Both the position numbers and the translations under genes were made by a program. From NCBI RefSeq assembly GCF_012911865.1, contig NZ_JAAXYH010000009.1:104272-168271 (forward strand): a DNA stretch of 64,000 bases, written 5' to 3'. The notes beneath the pieces were generated by a model, which worked only from the letters and a program-made list of their open reading frames with translations, did no database searches and was not told where the DNA came from. This DNA comes from Shewanella salipaludis (GTDB taxonomy: Bacteria > Pseudomonadota > Gammaproteobacteria > Enterobacterales > Shewanellaceae). Shown here piece after piece: positions 17,944-27,723 of the stretch. Each line of letters opens with the position of its first letter. The stretch's first letter is position 1.

Positions 17944-18834
17944 CTAGCTCAGCAGATCCGTGAGCGCGGCTTCCAGGTAGGGGTAGTTGAAGCTGAAACC
18001 TGCGGCGAGGGCGCGCTTGGGGATCACAAACTGCCCCTCTGTGATCAGCTCAGCCATTTCGCCCATCAGCAGTTTGAGTGCCCAGGCAGGGACGGGGAGC
18101 AGCGCCGGCCGCTTCAGTACCCGTCCCAATGTCTTGGCAAACTCGGCATTGCTGACAGGGTGGGGGGCCGTGGCATTGTAGATGCCGTGACATGTGTCAG
18201 TGTTGAGCATGAACTCAATCAATCTGAGGAGATCCTGTTGGTGGATCCAGCTCATGCCTTGTTGTCCCCGACCTATGGGGCCGCCTAAGCCGAGCTTGAA
18301 GGCGGGTAACATCTTGGCCAGCGCGCCGCCCAGCCCCAGCACTATGCCGAAACGCAAGATACAGACCCGGGTCCGATCCGAACCGGCTTTTTGTGCCAGG
18401 GTCTCCCAGCGCTGGCATACCTGGTGACTGAATTCATTGTAGAAGGAGCCGGCTTCATCCAGGTGTTCGCTGCCGTGGCGACCGTAGAAACCCACGGCCG
18501 AGGCATTGATCAGCACCCTGGGCGGCGTGTCACTCTGGGCGATCAACTGGGCCAAGGACGCCGTCATTTCCCAGCGACTGTCGCAAATGCGTTGTTTCTG
18601 TGCCTCGGACCAACGTTTGCCGACGATAGGCTCACCGGCAAGGTTGATCACTGCGTCTATGTTGTTGAGCTCTGTGAGCCCGATCAGGCCCTGATGGTAG
18701 CCGTGCTGCTCACCGAACTTGGCGGTGGCGGCCTGTATGTCGCGGCTCACCAGCACCAAGGAGTGGGTCTCGCCGAGCAGACTAACCAGCTGGCTGCCGA
18801 TAAAGCCCGTCGCCCCTGTGATTAATATTCTCAT
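17944..18834 (-). CDS. yfcH: TIGR01777 family epimerase YfcH
   Basis: This 296-residue extended SDR begins MRILITGATGFIGSQLVSLL. The open frame extends to 18993, but the Rossmann strand must be N-terminal, so I chose ATG 18834. Family motifs include VINLAGEPIVGKRWSE, INASAVGFYG and the GPIGRGQQGMSWIHQQD segment, followed by the C-terminal DUF1731 region (PALLPVPAWALKLLMGEMA). The reaction is unknown. folX lies directly upstream, and the folX-yfcH order is the same as in E. coli, indicating an operon and a possible pterin-related job. Confidence 0.92.
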   Translation of the reverse strand: MRILITGATGFIGSQLVSLLGETHSLVLVSRDIQAATAKFGEQHGYHQGLIGLTELNNIDAVINLAGEPIVGKRWSEAQKQRICDSRWEMTASLAQLIAQSDTPPRVLINASAVGFYGRHGSEHLDEAGSFYNEFSHQVCQRWETLAQKAGSDRTRVCILRFGIVLGLGGALAKMLPAFKLGLGGPIGRGQQGMSWIHQQDLLRLIEFMLNTDTCHGIYNATAPHPVSNAEFAKTLGRVLKRPALLPVPAWALKLLMGEMAELITEGQFVIPKRALAAGFSFNYPYLEAALTDLLS

Positions 18835-18902
18835 CTTGCCTGGTCCCCTTGCCAACTTGTATTGAGTATAAATGCGGTCGGGGGAAAGGCGGCTTATTGC
18901 GG

Positions 18903-19265
18903 TTATTTTTTGTAACACAGCTCCATGGAAACCGAGTCGGCGAAGCGCAGCGCATGGGGCTTGTCTATCTCGACACTGGCAAATTCGACCCAAGCATGCT
19001 CGCTGGCGATGGCCAGTACCTGGTTGGTGAGGTTTTCCAACAGGGAGAAGCGGTTGTTTTCGATGAGCCCTATGACTCTCTTGGTGATGGTGCGGTAGTT
19101 CAGCGCATCTTCAACCTTGTCGCTGTTGCGGGCTTTCTCGGCACAGTAGTGAATAACGATATTCACTACAACGTCTTGCCGGTTCTGAATTTCGTCTTCC
19201 TTGATGCCAATAAAAGTACGGAGCCTGAGGTTTTTAATGCGTATAATGGCGGTTTCTGGTTTCAT
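18903..19265 (-). CDS. folX: Dihydroneopterin triphosphate 2'-epimerase FolX
   Basis: With the start at 19265 ([12 protein letters not shown]) the product is 120 residues, the same length as E. coli FolX, and matches its characteristic [37 protein letters not shown] and [10 protein letters not shown] segments. The open frame runs further upstream, to 19358, but that extension is not family-like. FolX converts 7,8-dihydroneopterin triphosphate to the monapterin form, a step towards tetrahydromonapterin. FolB, the aldolase relative, lacks this N-terminal motif, so I favour FolX. It precedes yfcH by about 70 bases. Confidence 0.93.
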   Translation of the reverse strand: MKPETAIIRIKNLRLRTFIGIKEDEIQNRQDVVVNIVIHYCAEKARNSDKVEDALNYRTITKRVIGLIENNRFSLLENLTNQVLAIASEHAWVEFASVEIDKPHALRFADSVSMELCYKK

Positions 19266-19374
19266 AGTACCGATAATCATTCCGTTCATGGTTGAGGCGT
19301 GTTGCCTGAAAATGTTGTCTTTATTGGCACTTAGCCTAACAATTTTATCCAGGATCAAGAAGGATTTTTAACTC

Positions 19375-20526
19375 ATGACTCGAGCCAATGTGCCCTCTAT
19401 GGCCTACCGCAGTTTTGCCGTGATGGCCTTTTTGGTGGTGATCCTGGCAGGAATAAAAGCCGCCAGTCCGATAGTGGTGCCCTTCGTGTTGTCGGCCTTT
19501 ATCGCCATGATCTGCAATCCGGCCATCGGCTTCATGATGCGCTGCAAGATCCCCAAGTGGCTGGCCGTCATAGTGCTGATGGGCTTCATAGTGCTGATGG
19601 GACTGTGGTTGGCGTCCCTGGTGGGGCGCTCGGTCAACGAGTTTTCCACCCAGCTGCCCCATTACCGGGATCAGTTGATCGAGCAATTCGGCTGGCTTAT
19701 CCAGAAGCTGCAATCCCTGAACATACAGGTTTCCAAGGCGCAACTGCTGGCGTACTTCGATCCCGGCATGGCCCTGTCCATGACCACCAACATGCTGTCC
19801 GGTGTCGGCAATGTGATGGCGAACCTGTTTCTCATCATACTGACCATAGTCTTCATGTTGTTCGAAGCACAGGCGCTGCCGAAGAAGCTGCATCTGGCGC
19901 TGGACGATCCCGACATGCGCCTCAAGCAGATAGATAAGTTCTTGAGCTCGGTCAACCAATACATGGTGATCAAGACCCTGGTGAGTCTGGGCACCGGGGC
20001 CATAGTGGGCCTTGGACTGGCTATCATAGGCGTGGATTACGCCTTGCTGTGGGCGGTCATCGCCTTCCTGTTTAACTACATACCCAACATAGGCTCCATC
20101 ATAGCCGCGATCCCGGCGATACTGCTGGCCTTCATCCAGCTGGGGCCAACGGCAGCTGGGGCCACGGCTGCCCTGTACCTGGGCTCCAACATGGTGATGG
20201 GCAATGTGATCGAACCCAGATTCATGGGCCGGGGGTTGGGGCTGTCGACCCTGGTGGTGTTCCTGTCGTTGATTTTCTGGGGCTGGCTGTTGGGCTCGGT
20301 CGGCATGTTGTTGTCCGTGCCGCTGACCATGATAGTCAAGATAGCGCTGGAATCGAGCAAGAGCGGTGGCTGGCTGGCGGTGATGCTGGCGGACGATCTC
20401 AGCGAGCTGTCACTGCTCAAGTCCGGGCAGGCCCCTGAGTCGCCAGTGACGCTTGAGCCCGCAGCCGAGGCCTCGCCTGAATCTGAATCTGAGGCTGATC
20501 CTGAGGCTGAAGTTAAGTCCAAGTGA
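19375..20526 (+). CDS. AI-2E family transporter (TqsA/PerM family)
   Basis: This 383-residue integral membrane protein has about eight transmembrane segments arranged as in the AI-2E/UPF0118 family, with the conserved FNYIPNIGSIIAAIPA near residue 225 and GNVIEPRFMGRGLGLSTLVV near 280. The family exports small molecules; TqsA exports AI-2, while other members act as Na+/H+ antiporters, so the substrate here is open. The C-terminal ~35 residues are Glu/Pro/Ser-rich and encoded by a short repetitive stretch. It diverges from folX, with about 110 bases between them for both promoters. Confidence 0.9.
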   Translation: MTRANVPSMAYRSFAVMAFLVVILAGIKAASPIVVPFVLSAFIAMICNPAIGFMMRCKIPKWLAVIVLMGFIVLMGLWLASLVGRSVNEFSTQLPHYRDQLIEQFGWLIQKLQSLNIQVSKAQLLAYFDPGMALSMTTNMLSGVGNVMANLFLIILTIVFMLFEAQALPKKLHLALDDPDMRLKQIDKFLSSVNQYMVIKTLVSLGTGAIVGLGLAIIGVDYALLWAVIAFLFNYIPNIGSIIAAIPAILLAFIQLGPTAAGATAALYLGSNMVMGNVIEPRFMGRGLGLSTLVVFLSLIFWGWLLGSVGMLLSVPLTMIVKIALESSKSGGWLAVMLADDLSELSLLKSGQAPESPVTLEPAAEASPESESEADPEAEVKSK

Positions 20527-20644
20527 CTGAGATAACAGCGAAAATAATGCCGGTGCTGCGTGCGCGCCCGGCGAACAGCCGCCTTGGCAGCTGAATTATG
20601 TGTCAACCGAATCAAGGCATCTAGGCCTGCAATGAGTGTAATGA

Positions 20645-21583
20645 ATGAGTAGTGAGTCGATACAAGGTTTTATCCAGCAAGTGGCCGCCGCCGAGTTAAC
20701 CGACGAGGCCGTCAGGCTGTTCCATGGCCGCGGCGGGCGTTTTCCCGGCTGTGAACACTTATGTCTGGATTGGTTCGCCCCCGTGTGGTTGCTAACCAGT
20801 TTCATGCCATTGGAGGCCGGCGAGCTGGCGTCTTGCGTGGCGGCAATAGCGCAGCGCTGGAGTCAACTCGGGGGCGATGAGGCGTTCAACCTGGTGTACC
20901 AGTACCGCAGCGGCGGCCAGACCCATACCCAGTTGCTGCATGGCACCGTGCCTGAGCCGCACCTGGTGTCCGAGAATGGCATGCAGTTTCAGGTACACCT
21001 GCTGCGGGGCCAGAACCATGGTCTGTTTCTCGACATGCGCAACGGCAGGCAATGGCTCAAGGACAACGCTAAACACAAGAAAGTGCTCAACCTGTTTGCC
21101 TATACCTGTGGCTTCTCCGTGGCTGCCCTGCGCGGTGGGGCGGATGAAGTGGTCAACATGGATATGAGCAAGGGAGCGCTCGCCATAGGCAAACAGAACC
21201 ATGTGCTCAATGGTTTTCATGCCGGTGCCCGCTTCCTGGGACACGACATCTTCAAATCCTGGGGTAAACTGACCAAGCTGGGTCCCTATGACATCATAGT
21301 CGCAGATCCACCGAGCAATCAGAAGGGCAGTTTCGTCGCCACCAAGGACTATGTGCGCCTGTTGCGCCGCCTGCCGGAACTCTTGAGTGCCAATGGGGAA
21401 GTCTTGCTCTGTCTCAATGCCCCCGAACTCGACAGCCAATTCCTGCGCAGCCAAGTGGCCGAGGTCGCGTCGCAGCTGAGCTTCATCGAGCGCCTCGATA
21501 ATCCAGCCGTGTTCGAGGATGCAGATCCGGAAAAGGCCCTGAAGGTATTGCGTTACCGTCTTGCCGCTGCGACCGGCGGGTAA
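20645..21583 (+). CDS. RlmI-like class I SAM-dependent methyltransferase
   Basis: This 312-residue protein shows a Rossmann methyltransferase domain: KKVLNLFAYTCGFSVAALRGGADEVVNMDMSKGAL near residues 143-177 binds AdoMet, and DIIVADPPSNQKGSF carries the DPP motif seen in rRNA cytosine-5 and RlmI/RlmK-type enzymes. Upstream is the LRGQNHGLFLDMRNGRQWL segment typical of RlmI and YccW relatives. The N-terminal PUA domain of RlmI is missing or replaced by about 95 unrelated residues. An rRNA or tRNA target is likely, but the base is not predictable. Confidence 0.85.
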   Translation: MSSESIQGFIQQVAAAELTDEAVRLFHGRGGRFPGCEHLCLDWFAPVWLLTSFMPLEAGELASCVAAIAQRWSQLGGDEAFNLVYQYRSGGQTHTQLLHGTVPEPHLVSENGMQFQVHLLRGQNHGLFLDMRNGRQWLKDNAKHKKVLNLFAYTCGFSVAALRGGADEVVNMDMSKGALAIGKQNHVLNGFHAGARFLGHDIFKSWGKLTKLGPYDIIVADPPSNQKGSFVATKDYVRLLRRLPELLSANGEVLLCLNAPELDSQFLRSQVAEVASQLSFIERLDNPAVFEDADPEKALKVLRYRLAAATGG

Positions 21584-21725
21584 TGATGTTCCGCAGTCGA
21601 CTCCCGGCAAACCAGCAGTTTGGCTGCGAGCTATCGGTAAACTGTCGGCGAACCCCAGGTAAACCCGCGGCCAAGCGACAGCGAACCCGGCCAGTCATCC
21701 TGGCCGGGAAATTGGGTCTGTGAGG

Positions 21726-21953
21726 CTAGTAGGCGAGGCGTTCGGAAAGGAGTGATTGGCCGTAGGTCTCTATGATTTGCGCTATGCTGCGCTGGTCTTT
21801 TTTGACCAGTGAAGATATCTCGTTGTAGAGCCTGTCCTGCACATCGAGGGGAATGTTCATGTGTTCCATGAACATGTGTATGCCCAGGGTGTCGTTACGC
21901 TCGAATAGATCGACGAATCTTCCTGCTTCAAATTCAATCAGTGCATTCATCAT
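21726..21953 (-). CDS. Small conserved-looking hypothetical protein
   Basis: I chose the ATG pair at 21953/21950, directly after a GGAGAG ribosome-binding site; the frame is open to 21995. The 75-residue product (MMNALIEFEAGRFVDLFERND...) is predicted to be helical throughout, with alternating acidic and hydrophobic residues, no signal peptide and no cysteine. Its composition is protein-like, but I do not recognise the family. It is convergent with the preceding methyltransferase gene. Confidence 0.65.
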   Translation of the reverse strand: MMNALIEFEAGRFVDLFERNDTLGIHMFMEHMNIPLDVQDRLYNEISSLVKKDQRSIAQIIETYGQSLLSERLAY

Positions 21954-22171
21954 CGCTCTCCAGTGCCATCTATTAATAGATAGCAGCTGCGGCATCGCCG
22001 AAATAGACTATTTGCTTGTAAGCAGCATGGGCTAAATACCTGAAGCTGCTAAGCGGCGCAATTTCTGTAAGTCTTTCTTGGGTTTTCCCTGAAAGGTGCC
22101 GATTTCAGCATTTTTTCGCTGGAATCGACAACAAAACTGAAAGTTTTCTGTAACTCCTGTTCTGGCTTGGG

Positions 22172-22177
22172 TATAAT
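22172..22177 (+). promoter_or_regulatory. Perfect -10 element of a short transcription unit
   Basis: TATAAT preceded by TTGGG suggests a strong promoter; no good -35 hexamer is visible. It is about 110 bases upstream of a 29-codon ORF that ends just before a terminator, so the transcript would be about 240 bases long. Confidence 0.45.
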
Positions 22178-22286
22178 GCCGTTGTTGGAAAGACTGCTGG
22201 GGAGAGGCTGTTTTTCCTGACCGGGCAAAATGTCGGCTCATACAAGACATGCCTCTGAGACCTTACTGAATCTATGCGGAGTTGTT

Positions 22287-22376
22287 ATGGAAGTGCTGGA
22301 ATACGAGAGTGCCTACTATCAAGTGAAAGACGATGTTTCCTTGTCTGTTCCTGCCGAGTGCGATGAAGAGGCCTGA
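22287..22376 (+). CDS. 29-residue acidic micro-protein candidate
   Basis: ATG at 22287, with a GCGGAG ribosome-binding site about nine bases upstream, opens a 29-codon frame (MEVLEYESAYYQVKDDVSLS...) closed by TGA at 22374-22376. The peptide is very acidic, with six Glu, three Asp and two Lys, plus three Tyr and one Cys near the end. It is framed by a good -10 box at 22172 and a strong terminator at 22401-22430. This gives it its own transcription unit. I do not recognise a family. The alternative is that the RNA itself is functional. Confidence 0.45.
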   Translation: MEVLEYESAYYQVKDDVSLSVPAECDEEA

Positions 22377-22400
22377 GACAGCCGCTGATAGCGACAGATA

Positions 22401-22430
22401 AAAAATAGCGACCCCAGGTCGCTATTTTTT
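22401..22430. terminator. Rho-independent terminator
   Basis: The stem AAATAGCGACC/GGTCGCTATTT is flanked by A and T tracts, serving the micro-ORF unit on the plus strand and the lipoprotein gene on the minus strand. Confidence 0.85.
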
Positions 22431-22448
22431 TGCCTCATACCAACCGGC

Positions 22449-22883
22449 TTAACCGTTGACCTGGCGTTTTTCGGGCAAGATCTCGACTATCACCCAGTTC
22501 TTGCCGCGTTTATGCAGCCGCAAGCTTCTGTCATCGATCCAAAACTGCCCCGCTTTCAATCCCTTGAGTTTGATGACCACGGTCACTTTGTCGGACAGCT
22601 TACGGAAAAAGTCGATATCCACATCATCTATTTCCATTTCGACGTCCGTCATCGACAGGTTCAGCATGTGTCGTTGCACCGAGGCGGCAATATAGTAATG
22701 TTCCAGGAGTTCCTGCAGCGGTTCGCTGACGTATTGCTTGGCCTCGTTGACATCTTTGTCGACATAGATGGCTTTGAAGAATCCCAGGGTGACTTTCTCC
22801 GGGGAATGGGTTAACGCGCCGTCTTCGGCAGCGTCACCGCATCCGAACAGGAAGAGCAGGCATAGAAAAGCGAGTTTTTGCAT
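22449..22883 (-). CDS. Hypothetical lipoprotein
   Basis: Starting at ATG 22883 (MQKLAFLCLLFLFGCGDAAED), the 144-residue product has a short lipoprotein signal with Cys at ~15 after LFG, followed by Gly rather than Asp, so outer-membrane sorting is likely. The mature domain resembles small NTF2/DUF4878-like folds (a helix with EKVTLGFFKAIYVDKDVNEAKQYV, then strands ending RGKNWVIVEILPE), but that assignment is weak. It ends near a shared terminator. The open frame continues upstream to 22940 without a ribosome-binding site. Confidence 0.75.
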   Translation of the reverse strand: MQKLAFLCLLFLFGCGDAAEDGALTHSPEKVTLGFFKAIYVDKDVNEAKQYVSEPLQELLEHYYIAASVQRHMLNLSMTDVEMEIDDVDIDFFRKLSDKVTVVIKLKGLKAGQFWIDDRSLRLHKRGKNWVIVEILPEKRQVNG

Positions 22884-23265
22884 AGGACAGTCAATCATGG
22901 GTTTGCCGGCCAGTATCGCGATTTCTGCCCCGAGACACAAGATCCGCCGTTAATGGTCCGATTTAACGTTTCGGCTATTGACTCATCAGTCTCATTCATG
23001 GCATATACAGAGAGATGACTGCTCAAGGTTATCCACAGAATCTGTGGAAAACTGTGTTGACGACTGAAGGCTTGCACTTTAAGTGCTTGATATTATGCCG
23101 GATAAAACTGTGGTTAAAAAGTAACTCCCAAGCATTTCTGCTGCTGAAAACATCCGTTCCCCGTTTCAGTCCCTCATCTTCGATGGCAATCAACCCGGTT
23201 GGACAGTCGTTTGGATTAGCCGGCCTTAGTGAGTCGCAACCCGAGCACTCGAGCCATTTGAGCTA
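22884..23265. other. Spacer with a cluster of DnaA-box-like sites
   Basis: This is a 380-base stretch without a convincing gene. It holds TTATCCACA at 23029-23037 (the DnaA-box consensus), TTTTCCACA in the opposite orientation at 23043-23051, and TTAACCACA on the minus strand at 23109-23117. An 83-codon open frame (23015-23266) lacks a ribosome-binding site and protein-like composition. Confidence 0.5.
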
Positions 23266-23294
23266 AAAAAACACCGCTTAAGGCGGTGTTTTTT
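23266..23294. terminator. Rho-independent terminator near the 3' end of pta
   Basis: AAAAACACCGCCTT-type arms (AACACCGC/GCGGTGTT) flanked by A and T runs form a symmetric terminator about 35 bases beyond the pta stop on the minus strand. Confidence 0.85.
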
Positions 23295-23327
23295 CGTTCT
23301 GCTGCAGTCCGTCTGTGCGACTCGCGG

Positions 23328-25469
23328 TTATGAGCTCTGCGATGCCTGGATGGCGGTCAGGGCTATGGTGTAGACGATATCGTCCACCAGGGCGCCGCGG
23401 GACAGATCATTGACGGGTTTACGCATGCCTTGCAGCATGGGGCCTATGCTGATCAACTCGGCACTGCGCTGCACCGCCTTGTAGGTGGTGTTACCCGTAT
23501 TGAGGTCCGGGAATACGAATACCGTGGCCTTACCTGCGACCGGGCTGTCGGGGGCCTTGGAGCGCGCCACATTGGGCATCACGGCGGCGTCATATTGCAG
23601 CGGGCCGTCGATCACCAGATCCGGGCGTTTCTCCTTGGCGATGCGGGTGGCCTCGCGCACCTTATCCACATCCGAGCCCGTGCCCGAGGTGCCGGTCGAA
23701 TAACTGATCATCGCCACCCTGGGTTCTATGCCGAAGGCCATGGCAGATTCGGCCGATTGAATGGCGATATCTGCCAGTTGTTCGGCGTCGGGATCCGGAT
23801 TGATGGCGCAGTCGCCGTAGACCAATACCTGATCCGGCATCAGCATAAAGAAGATGGACGATACCAGGCTGGAGCCAGGCGCCGTCTTGATCAACTGCAA
23901 CGGCGGGCGTATGGTGTTGGCGGTGGTATTGACGGCCCCTGACACTATGCCGTCGACTTCGTTTTGCGCCAGCATCATGGTGCCCAGCACCATATTGTCT
24001 TCCAGCTGCTCACGGGCGACGACTTCGGTCAGGCCCTTATGACGTCTCAACTCCAACATGGGCTCGACATAACGCTCACGGGCATCCAAGGGATCTATGA
24101 TGTCGACCCCATCTCCCAGGGTGACGCCCTGTTGGGCGGCGATCCTCAGTATGTCGTCTCTGTTGCCCAAGAGCACGCAGCGGGCAATGCCGCGTTCGGC
24201 ACAGATGGCGGCGGCCTTGACGGTACGGGGCTCGTTGCCTTCGGGCAAGACGACCGTCTTGCGGGCGGCGCGGGCCAGCTCGGTCAGCTTGTAGCGGAAT
24301 GCCGGCGGTGACAGCCTATGTTCCCTGGGTGAGTGTTTGGTCACCCCTTCAATCCAGCTCTGATCTATATGACTGGCAACGTATTCCTGCACCAGTTCGA
24401 TGCGCACCGCATCATCGACCGGCACTTCGTGATCGAATCTCTGGATATTGAGCGAGGTCTGCCAGGTATTGGTGTCTATGAGGAATACAGGCAGGCCGGT
24501 CTCGAAGGCCTGTTCGCATAGCTTGAGGATCTCCGGCTCTGGTTCATAGCTGCCGGTCAGCAGCAGGGCCCCGACCTTGACCCCATTCATGGCCGCCAGA
24601 CAGGCTGAGACTATCACGTCCGAGCGATCTCCCGAGGTGACCAGCAGCGAGTCCGTCTTGATATGGGTGACCATGTTGGGAATACTGCGGGCACAGAAGG
24701 TGACCTTACGCAGCCTGCGGGTGTCCATCTCGCCGGCGTTGATGATGCGGGCGTTGAGATGCTGGGCCAGATCCGAGGCCCGGGGCGAGACCAGATCCAG
24801 GTTGTAGGGCACAGTACCCAAGATCCTCAAGGGGCTCTTGCCCGGCAGCTGGAACATGCCGGCGGTATCCGGACGTTGGGTCTCCTGGTGATCGAACACT
24901 TCCGACAGATCCGGGCGGGCGCGGCCTTCATCGTCGACCGGTGCGCCTATCTTGTTGATGATGGCGCCTATCAGGCGTTTATTCTTCTTGCCGCCCCAGG
25001 AGTTATAGGCAATTTCGAGGCGGTTCATCAAACCGGTGGAGCTGTCGTTGCCCGGGGTGGCGATAAAGATCACGTCTGCATCTATCGCCTTGGCGATGGC
25101 ATAGTTGATGTCGCGGGCGAACGGGTGATGTCGGGTCGGCACCAGGCCTTCGACGACCAGGATCTCTGTGTTGGCGGCACATTCGGCGGTACGTTCTATG
25201 ATCTGCTCCATCAGCACATCCGTCTGATCCGTGCGGATCAGCGCCTCGGCGTGGGCCATGCTGAAGGGTTCGAGTGGGTTGACCGTCTGCGACTGGCGCA
25301 AGATGGTGGTCGAGCGCTCCGGGCCGGTATCGGTGGCGCGTTGCTGAGAAATAGGCTTGAAGAACTGTACCTTAACCCCGTGACGCTCCAGCGCCCGGAC
25401 CATGCCCAGGCTCAGGGAGGTGAGGCCAACGCCGACCCCGGTGGGAATTAACATGATATGGCGGGACAT
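23328..25469 (-). CDS. pta: Phosphate acetyltransferase Pta
   Basis: This 713-residue enzyme converts acetyl-CoA and phosphate to acetyl phosphate and CoA. It is the long, E. coli-type Pta: an N-terminal BioD-like P-loop-related domain ([22 protein letters not shown]), a central DRTGG domain (~215-330), and the C-terminal catalytic PTA domain from [17 protein letters not shown] (~390) to [22 protein letters not shown]. It follows ackA on the same strand with a 77-base gap, the standard ackA-pta operon that makes acetate and ATP from acetyl-CoA, or runs in reverse for acetate use. A terminator lies beyond the stop. Confidence 0.97.
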   Translation of the reverse strand: MSRHIMLIPTGVGVGLTSLSLGMVRALERHGVKVQFFKPISQQRATDTGPERSTTILRQSQTVNPLEPFSMAHAEALIRTDQTDVLMEQIIERTAECAANTEILVVEGLVPTRHHPFARDINYAIAKAIDADVIFIATPGNDSSTGLMNRLEIAYNSWGGKKNKRLIGAIINKIGAPVDDEGRARPDLSEVFDHQETQRPDTAGMFQLPGKSPLRILGTVPYNLDLVSPRASDLAQHLNARIINAGEMDTRRLRKVTFCARSIPNMVTHIKTDSLLVTSGDRSDVIVSACLAAMNGVKVGALLLTGSYEPEPEILKLCEQAFETGLPVFLIDTNTWQTSLNIQRFDHEVPVDDAVRIELVQEYVASHIDQSWIEGVTKHSPREHRLSPPAFRYKLTELARAARKTVVLPEGNEPRTVKAAAICAERGIARCVLLGNRDDILRIAAQQGVTLGDGVDIIDPLDARERYVEPMLELRRHKGLTEVVAREQLEDNMVLGTMMLAQNEVDGIVSGAVNTTANTIRPPLQLIKTAPGSSLVSSIFFMLMPDQVLVYGDCAINPDPDAEQLADIAIQSAESAMAFGIEPRVAMISYSTGTSGTGSDVDKVREATRIAKEKRPDLVIDGPLQYDAAVMPNVARSKAPDSPVAGKATVFVFPDLNTGNTTYKAVQRSAELISIGPMLQGMRKPVNDLSRGALVDDIVYTIALTAIQASQSS

Positions 25470-25546
25470 ATGAACCTCTGATATCTGTGATTACTTGGCA
25501 GCAGGGCTGCAATTGTGCATCTGCCTGGGCCATGTGGCCCCGGGGC

Positions 25547-26746
25547 TCAAGCCTGAACCAGCTTGATCGCATCCTCGGCGATGACCCATTCCTCGTTGGT
25601 CGGGATCACCATGGCGACAGGCCCTTGCTCTTTGGTGATGATGCCGGCCTTGCCGAAACGGGCCGCGAGGTTACGCTCGCTATCTACCTCGAAGTTGAAA
25701 ATAGCCAGCATGTTCAGTACTTTTTCGCGGATGATGTCCGAATTTTCACCTATGCCGCCGGTAAAGATCACCGCATCCAAGCGTCCCAGTGGCACTGTAT
25801 AGGCGGCGATATACTTCGCCAGCCGATAGCAGAAGATCTCCAATGCCAAGGTGGCGCCCTTATGGCCCTCGGCCATGGCTTCTTCTATGCCGCGGCAGTC
25901 GTTGGTCAGCTCGGAAATGCCCAGCAGGCCGCTCTGCTTGTTCAGCAGGCTGTTGACTTCATCCAGGGTATAACCCAGTTGATGCACCAGGTGATAGATG
26001 ATCGAAGGGTCGAGATCGCCACAGCGGGTGCCCATCACCAGGCCTTCCAGTGGCGTCAGCCCCATGGAGGTGTCCACGCTCTTGCCATTTTTGACCGCAG
26101 TGACTGAGGCGCCGTTGCCCAGATGGGCACAGATCAGATTGGTCTGTGCCAGAGGTTTGCCCAGCAGCCTGGCCGCTTCGCGACTGACGAACAGGTGACT
26201 GGTGCCATGCATGCCGTAACGGCGAATGCCGTGTTCGCGATACAACTTGTACGGCAGGGCATAGATATAGGCATGCTCCGGCATGCTCTGGTGGAAGGCG
26301 GTATCGAATACCGCCACCTGGGGCAAGTCGGGGAAGGAGGCTTGGGCGGCACGGATCCCTATGAGGTGGGCCGGATTATGCAGAGGCGCCAGTGAGGCGC
26401 AATCTTCGATACCTTTGATCACCGCATCATCTATGACGACAGAGCGGGTAAACTTCTCGCCGCCATGCACTATGCGGTGGCCTATGGCCTGGATCTGGGC
26501 CGCCAATTCGGGTTGCTGTGACAATATCTGCTTGACGATGAATTCGACCGCCTCGCGGTGGGCGCTGAAAGGTGCCAGCCTGGACTCCTGCTTAACCCCC
26601 TGCAGTTTCCATTTTATCTTGGCATTTTCCAGCCCGAAACATTCGGCCATACCCGAGATGAAATCTTCACCCGATTGGGCCTCTATGACGGCAAATTTCA
26701 GCGATGAACTGCCGCAGTTGAGTACCAATACCAATTTGTTGGCCAT
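25547..26746 (-). CDS. ackA: Acetate kinase AckA
   Basis: This 399-residue cytoplasmic acetokinase interconverts acetyl phosphate and ADP with acetate and ATP. All family blocks are present: [13 protein letters not shown] at residues 6-18, [12 protein letters not shown], the GMHGTSH motif, [11 protein letters not shown] for phosphate binding, [17 protein letters not shown] with the catalytic Asp and Arg region, and FTGGIGENS near 330. ATG 26746 is preceded by AAAGAGG, a good ribosome-binding site. It is the first gene of ackA-pta and diverges from yfbV. Confidence 0.97.
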   Translation of the reverse strand: MANKLVLVLNCGSSSLKFAVIEAQSGEDFISGMAECFGLENAKIKWKLQGVKQESRLAPFSAHREAVEFIVKQILSQQPELAAQIQAIGHRIVHGGEKFTRSVVIDDAVIKGIEDCASLAPLHNPAHLIGIRAAQASFPDLPQVAVFDTAFHQSMPEHAYIYALPYKLYREHGIRRYGMHGTSHLFVSREAARLLGKPLAQTNLICAHLGNGASVTAVKNGKSVDTSMGLTPLEGLVMGTRCGDLDPSIIYHLVHQLGYTLDEVNSLLNKQSGLLGISELTNDCRGIEEAMAEGHKGATLALEIFCYRLAKYIAAYTVPLGRLDAVIFTGGIGENSDIIREKVLNMLAIFNFEVDSERNLAARFGKAGIITKEQGPVAMVIPTNEEWVIAEDAIKLVQA

Positions 26747-26937
26747 GTTTAACCTCTTTTAGCTTAATATGAATCGTTTATGGGGATGATACCGTTTCCG
26801 GCGCCCAGGCCGCCACAATCCCGTGCTATTTCTGTAACTCAGTTCCCAAGTTAGCGTCCAACAGTCGCCTCGCTTGGGGCAATATCGGCAATTGTGCTAA
26901 GGTAAGCCTTATAGTCAGCTTGTCGTAGGAGCCTTAG

Positions 26938-27381
26938 TTGCGCATCCGAGTCCTCAAAACCCTTGGCGATGGTCGTCGCTATATGAAAGTCTGGCCCATG
27001 GTGAGACAACTGGGGCATTATTTTCCCGAATACCGGGTAGTGCGGGCGACCCGGCTCGCCTTGGTCAGCATGCCTGTGTTGGCGCTCCTGACCCTGGCGA
27101 GCCAGCTCTACTTCTTTGGCTGGGATTTTTTACCCCAGGCCCTGACCCTGGCCTTATTCTTCATCAGCTTGCCGCTGCAAGGCCTGCTGTGGTTGGGGTG
27201 GCGCGCCCGTCATCCCTTACCTCTGACCCTGTTCGATTGGACCAACAAGCTCAGCAGCAGACTCAGCGCTCAGGGCATAGAGAGCCGGCCATTGGGCGGG
27301 CGGGCCTGCTATCTGGACATGGCGCATGTCTTGAAATTGGCCTTCGAACGGCTGGAAGCCGCTTATTGGGAAGAGTTGTAA
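26938..27381 (+). CDS. yfbV: UPF0208/DUF412 membrane protein YfbV
   Basis: This 147-residue protein with two transmembrane segments (residues ~42-62 and ~68-92) has the YfbV pattern: a basic GDGRRYMKVWPMVRQLGHYFPEYRVVRATR N-terminal region, SLPLQGLLWLGWRA and a C-terminal amphipathic domain. The start is TTG at 26938, with TAGGAG eight bases upstream; the later ATG at 26983 would remove conserved N-terminal residues. In E. coli yfbV also sits beside and divergent from ackA-pta. The function is not established; links to chromosome Ter organisation and membrane phenotypes have been suggested. Confidence 0.9.
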   Translation: MRIRVLKTLGDGRRYMKVWPMVRQLGHYFPEYRVVRATRLALVSMPVLALLTLASQLYFFGWDFLPQALTLALFFISLPLQGLLWLGWRARHPLPLTLFDWTNKLSSRLSAQGIESRPLGGRACYLDMAHVLKLAFERLEAAYWEEL

Positions 27382-27723
27382 TTTAGCCTATGAGGGCGTG
27401 GTGAGCCCTGGCTCATGCTAACCCTTATGCCCATCAGGCTGGATATGGTGCCGATATTGCCCAGAGTATCAGGGTTCGGCGGGACAGTGTCGTTCAGAGG
27501 GAATGCTCTGCGAACCGCTGGTGGCTGGCCTTTTATAACTTGTCCTCTTGGTATTTTTGGCTTTCAGATAAATAAAAAACACGGCATCCGAGGATACCGT
27601 GTTTTTCAAGACAACCTTGCAACAATGTGGCTCTTATCGCAGCTACAACACTTCAGCTATATCGCTGCATTGAAGTGTTTCCTCTGCGATTTCCCCGTAC
27701 AACTGTCACATTATGACGTTGGG
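27382..27723. other. Convergent spacer between yfbV and the TonB receptor gene
   Basis: An open frame at 27415-27816 is unsupported. The only clear element is the terminator at 27575-27607. Confidence 0.4.
27575..27607. terminator. Bidirectional rho-independent terminator
   Basis: AAAAACACGGCATCC-GAG-GGATACCGTGTTTTT-like arms with one mismatch, flanked by A and T runs, lie between two convergent genes. Confidence 0.8.

Noticed and set aside
23015..23266. 83-codon plus-strand frame ending right at a terminator
   Set aside because: Lacks a ribosome-binding site and protein-like composition; it overlaps the DnaA-box cluster.
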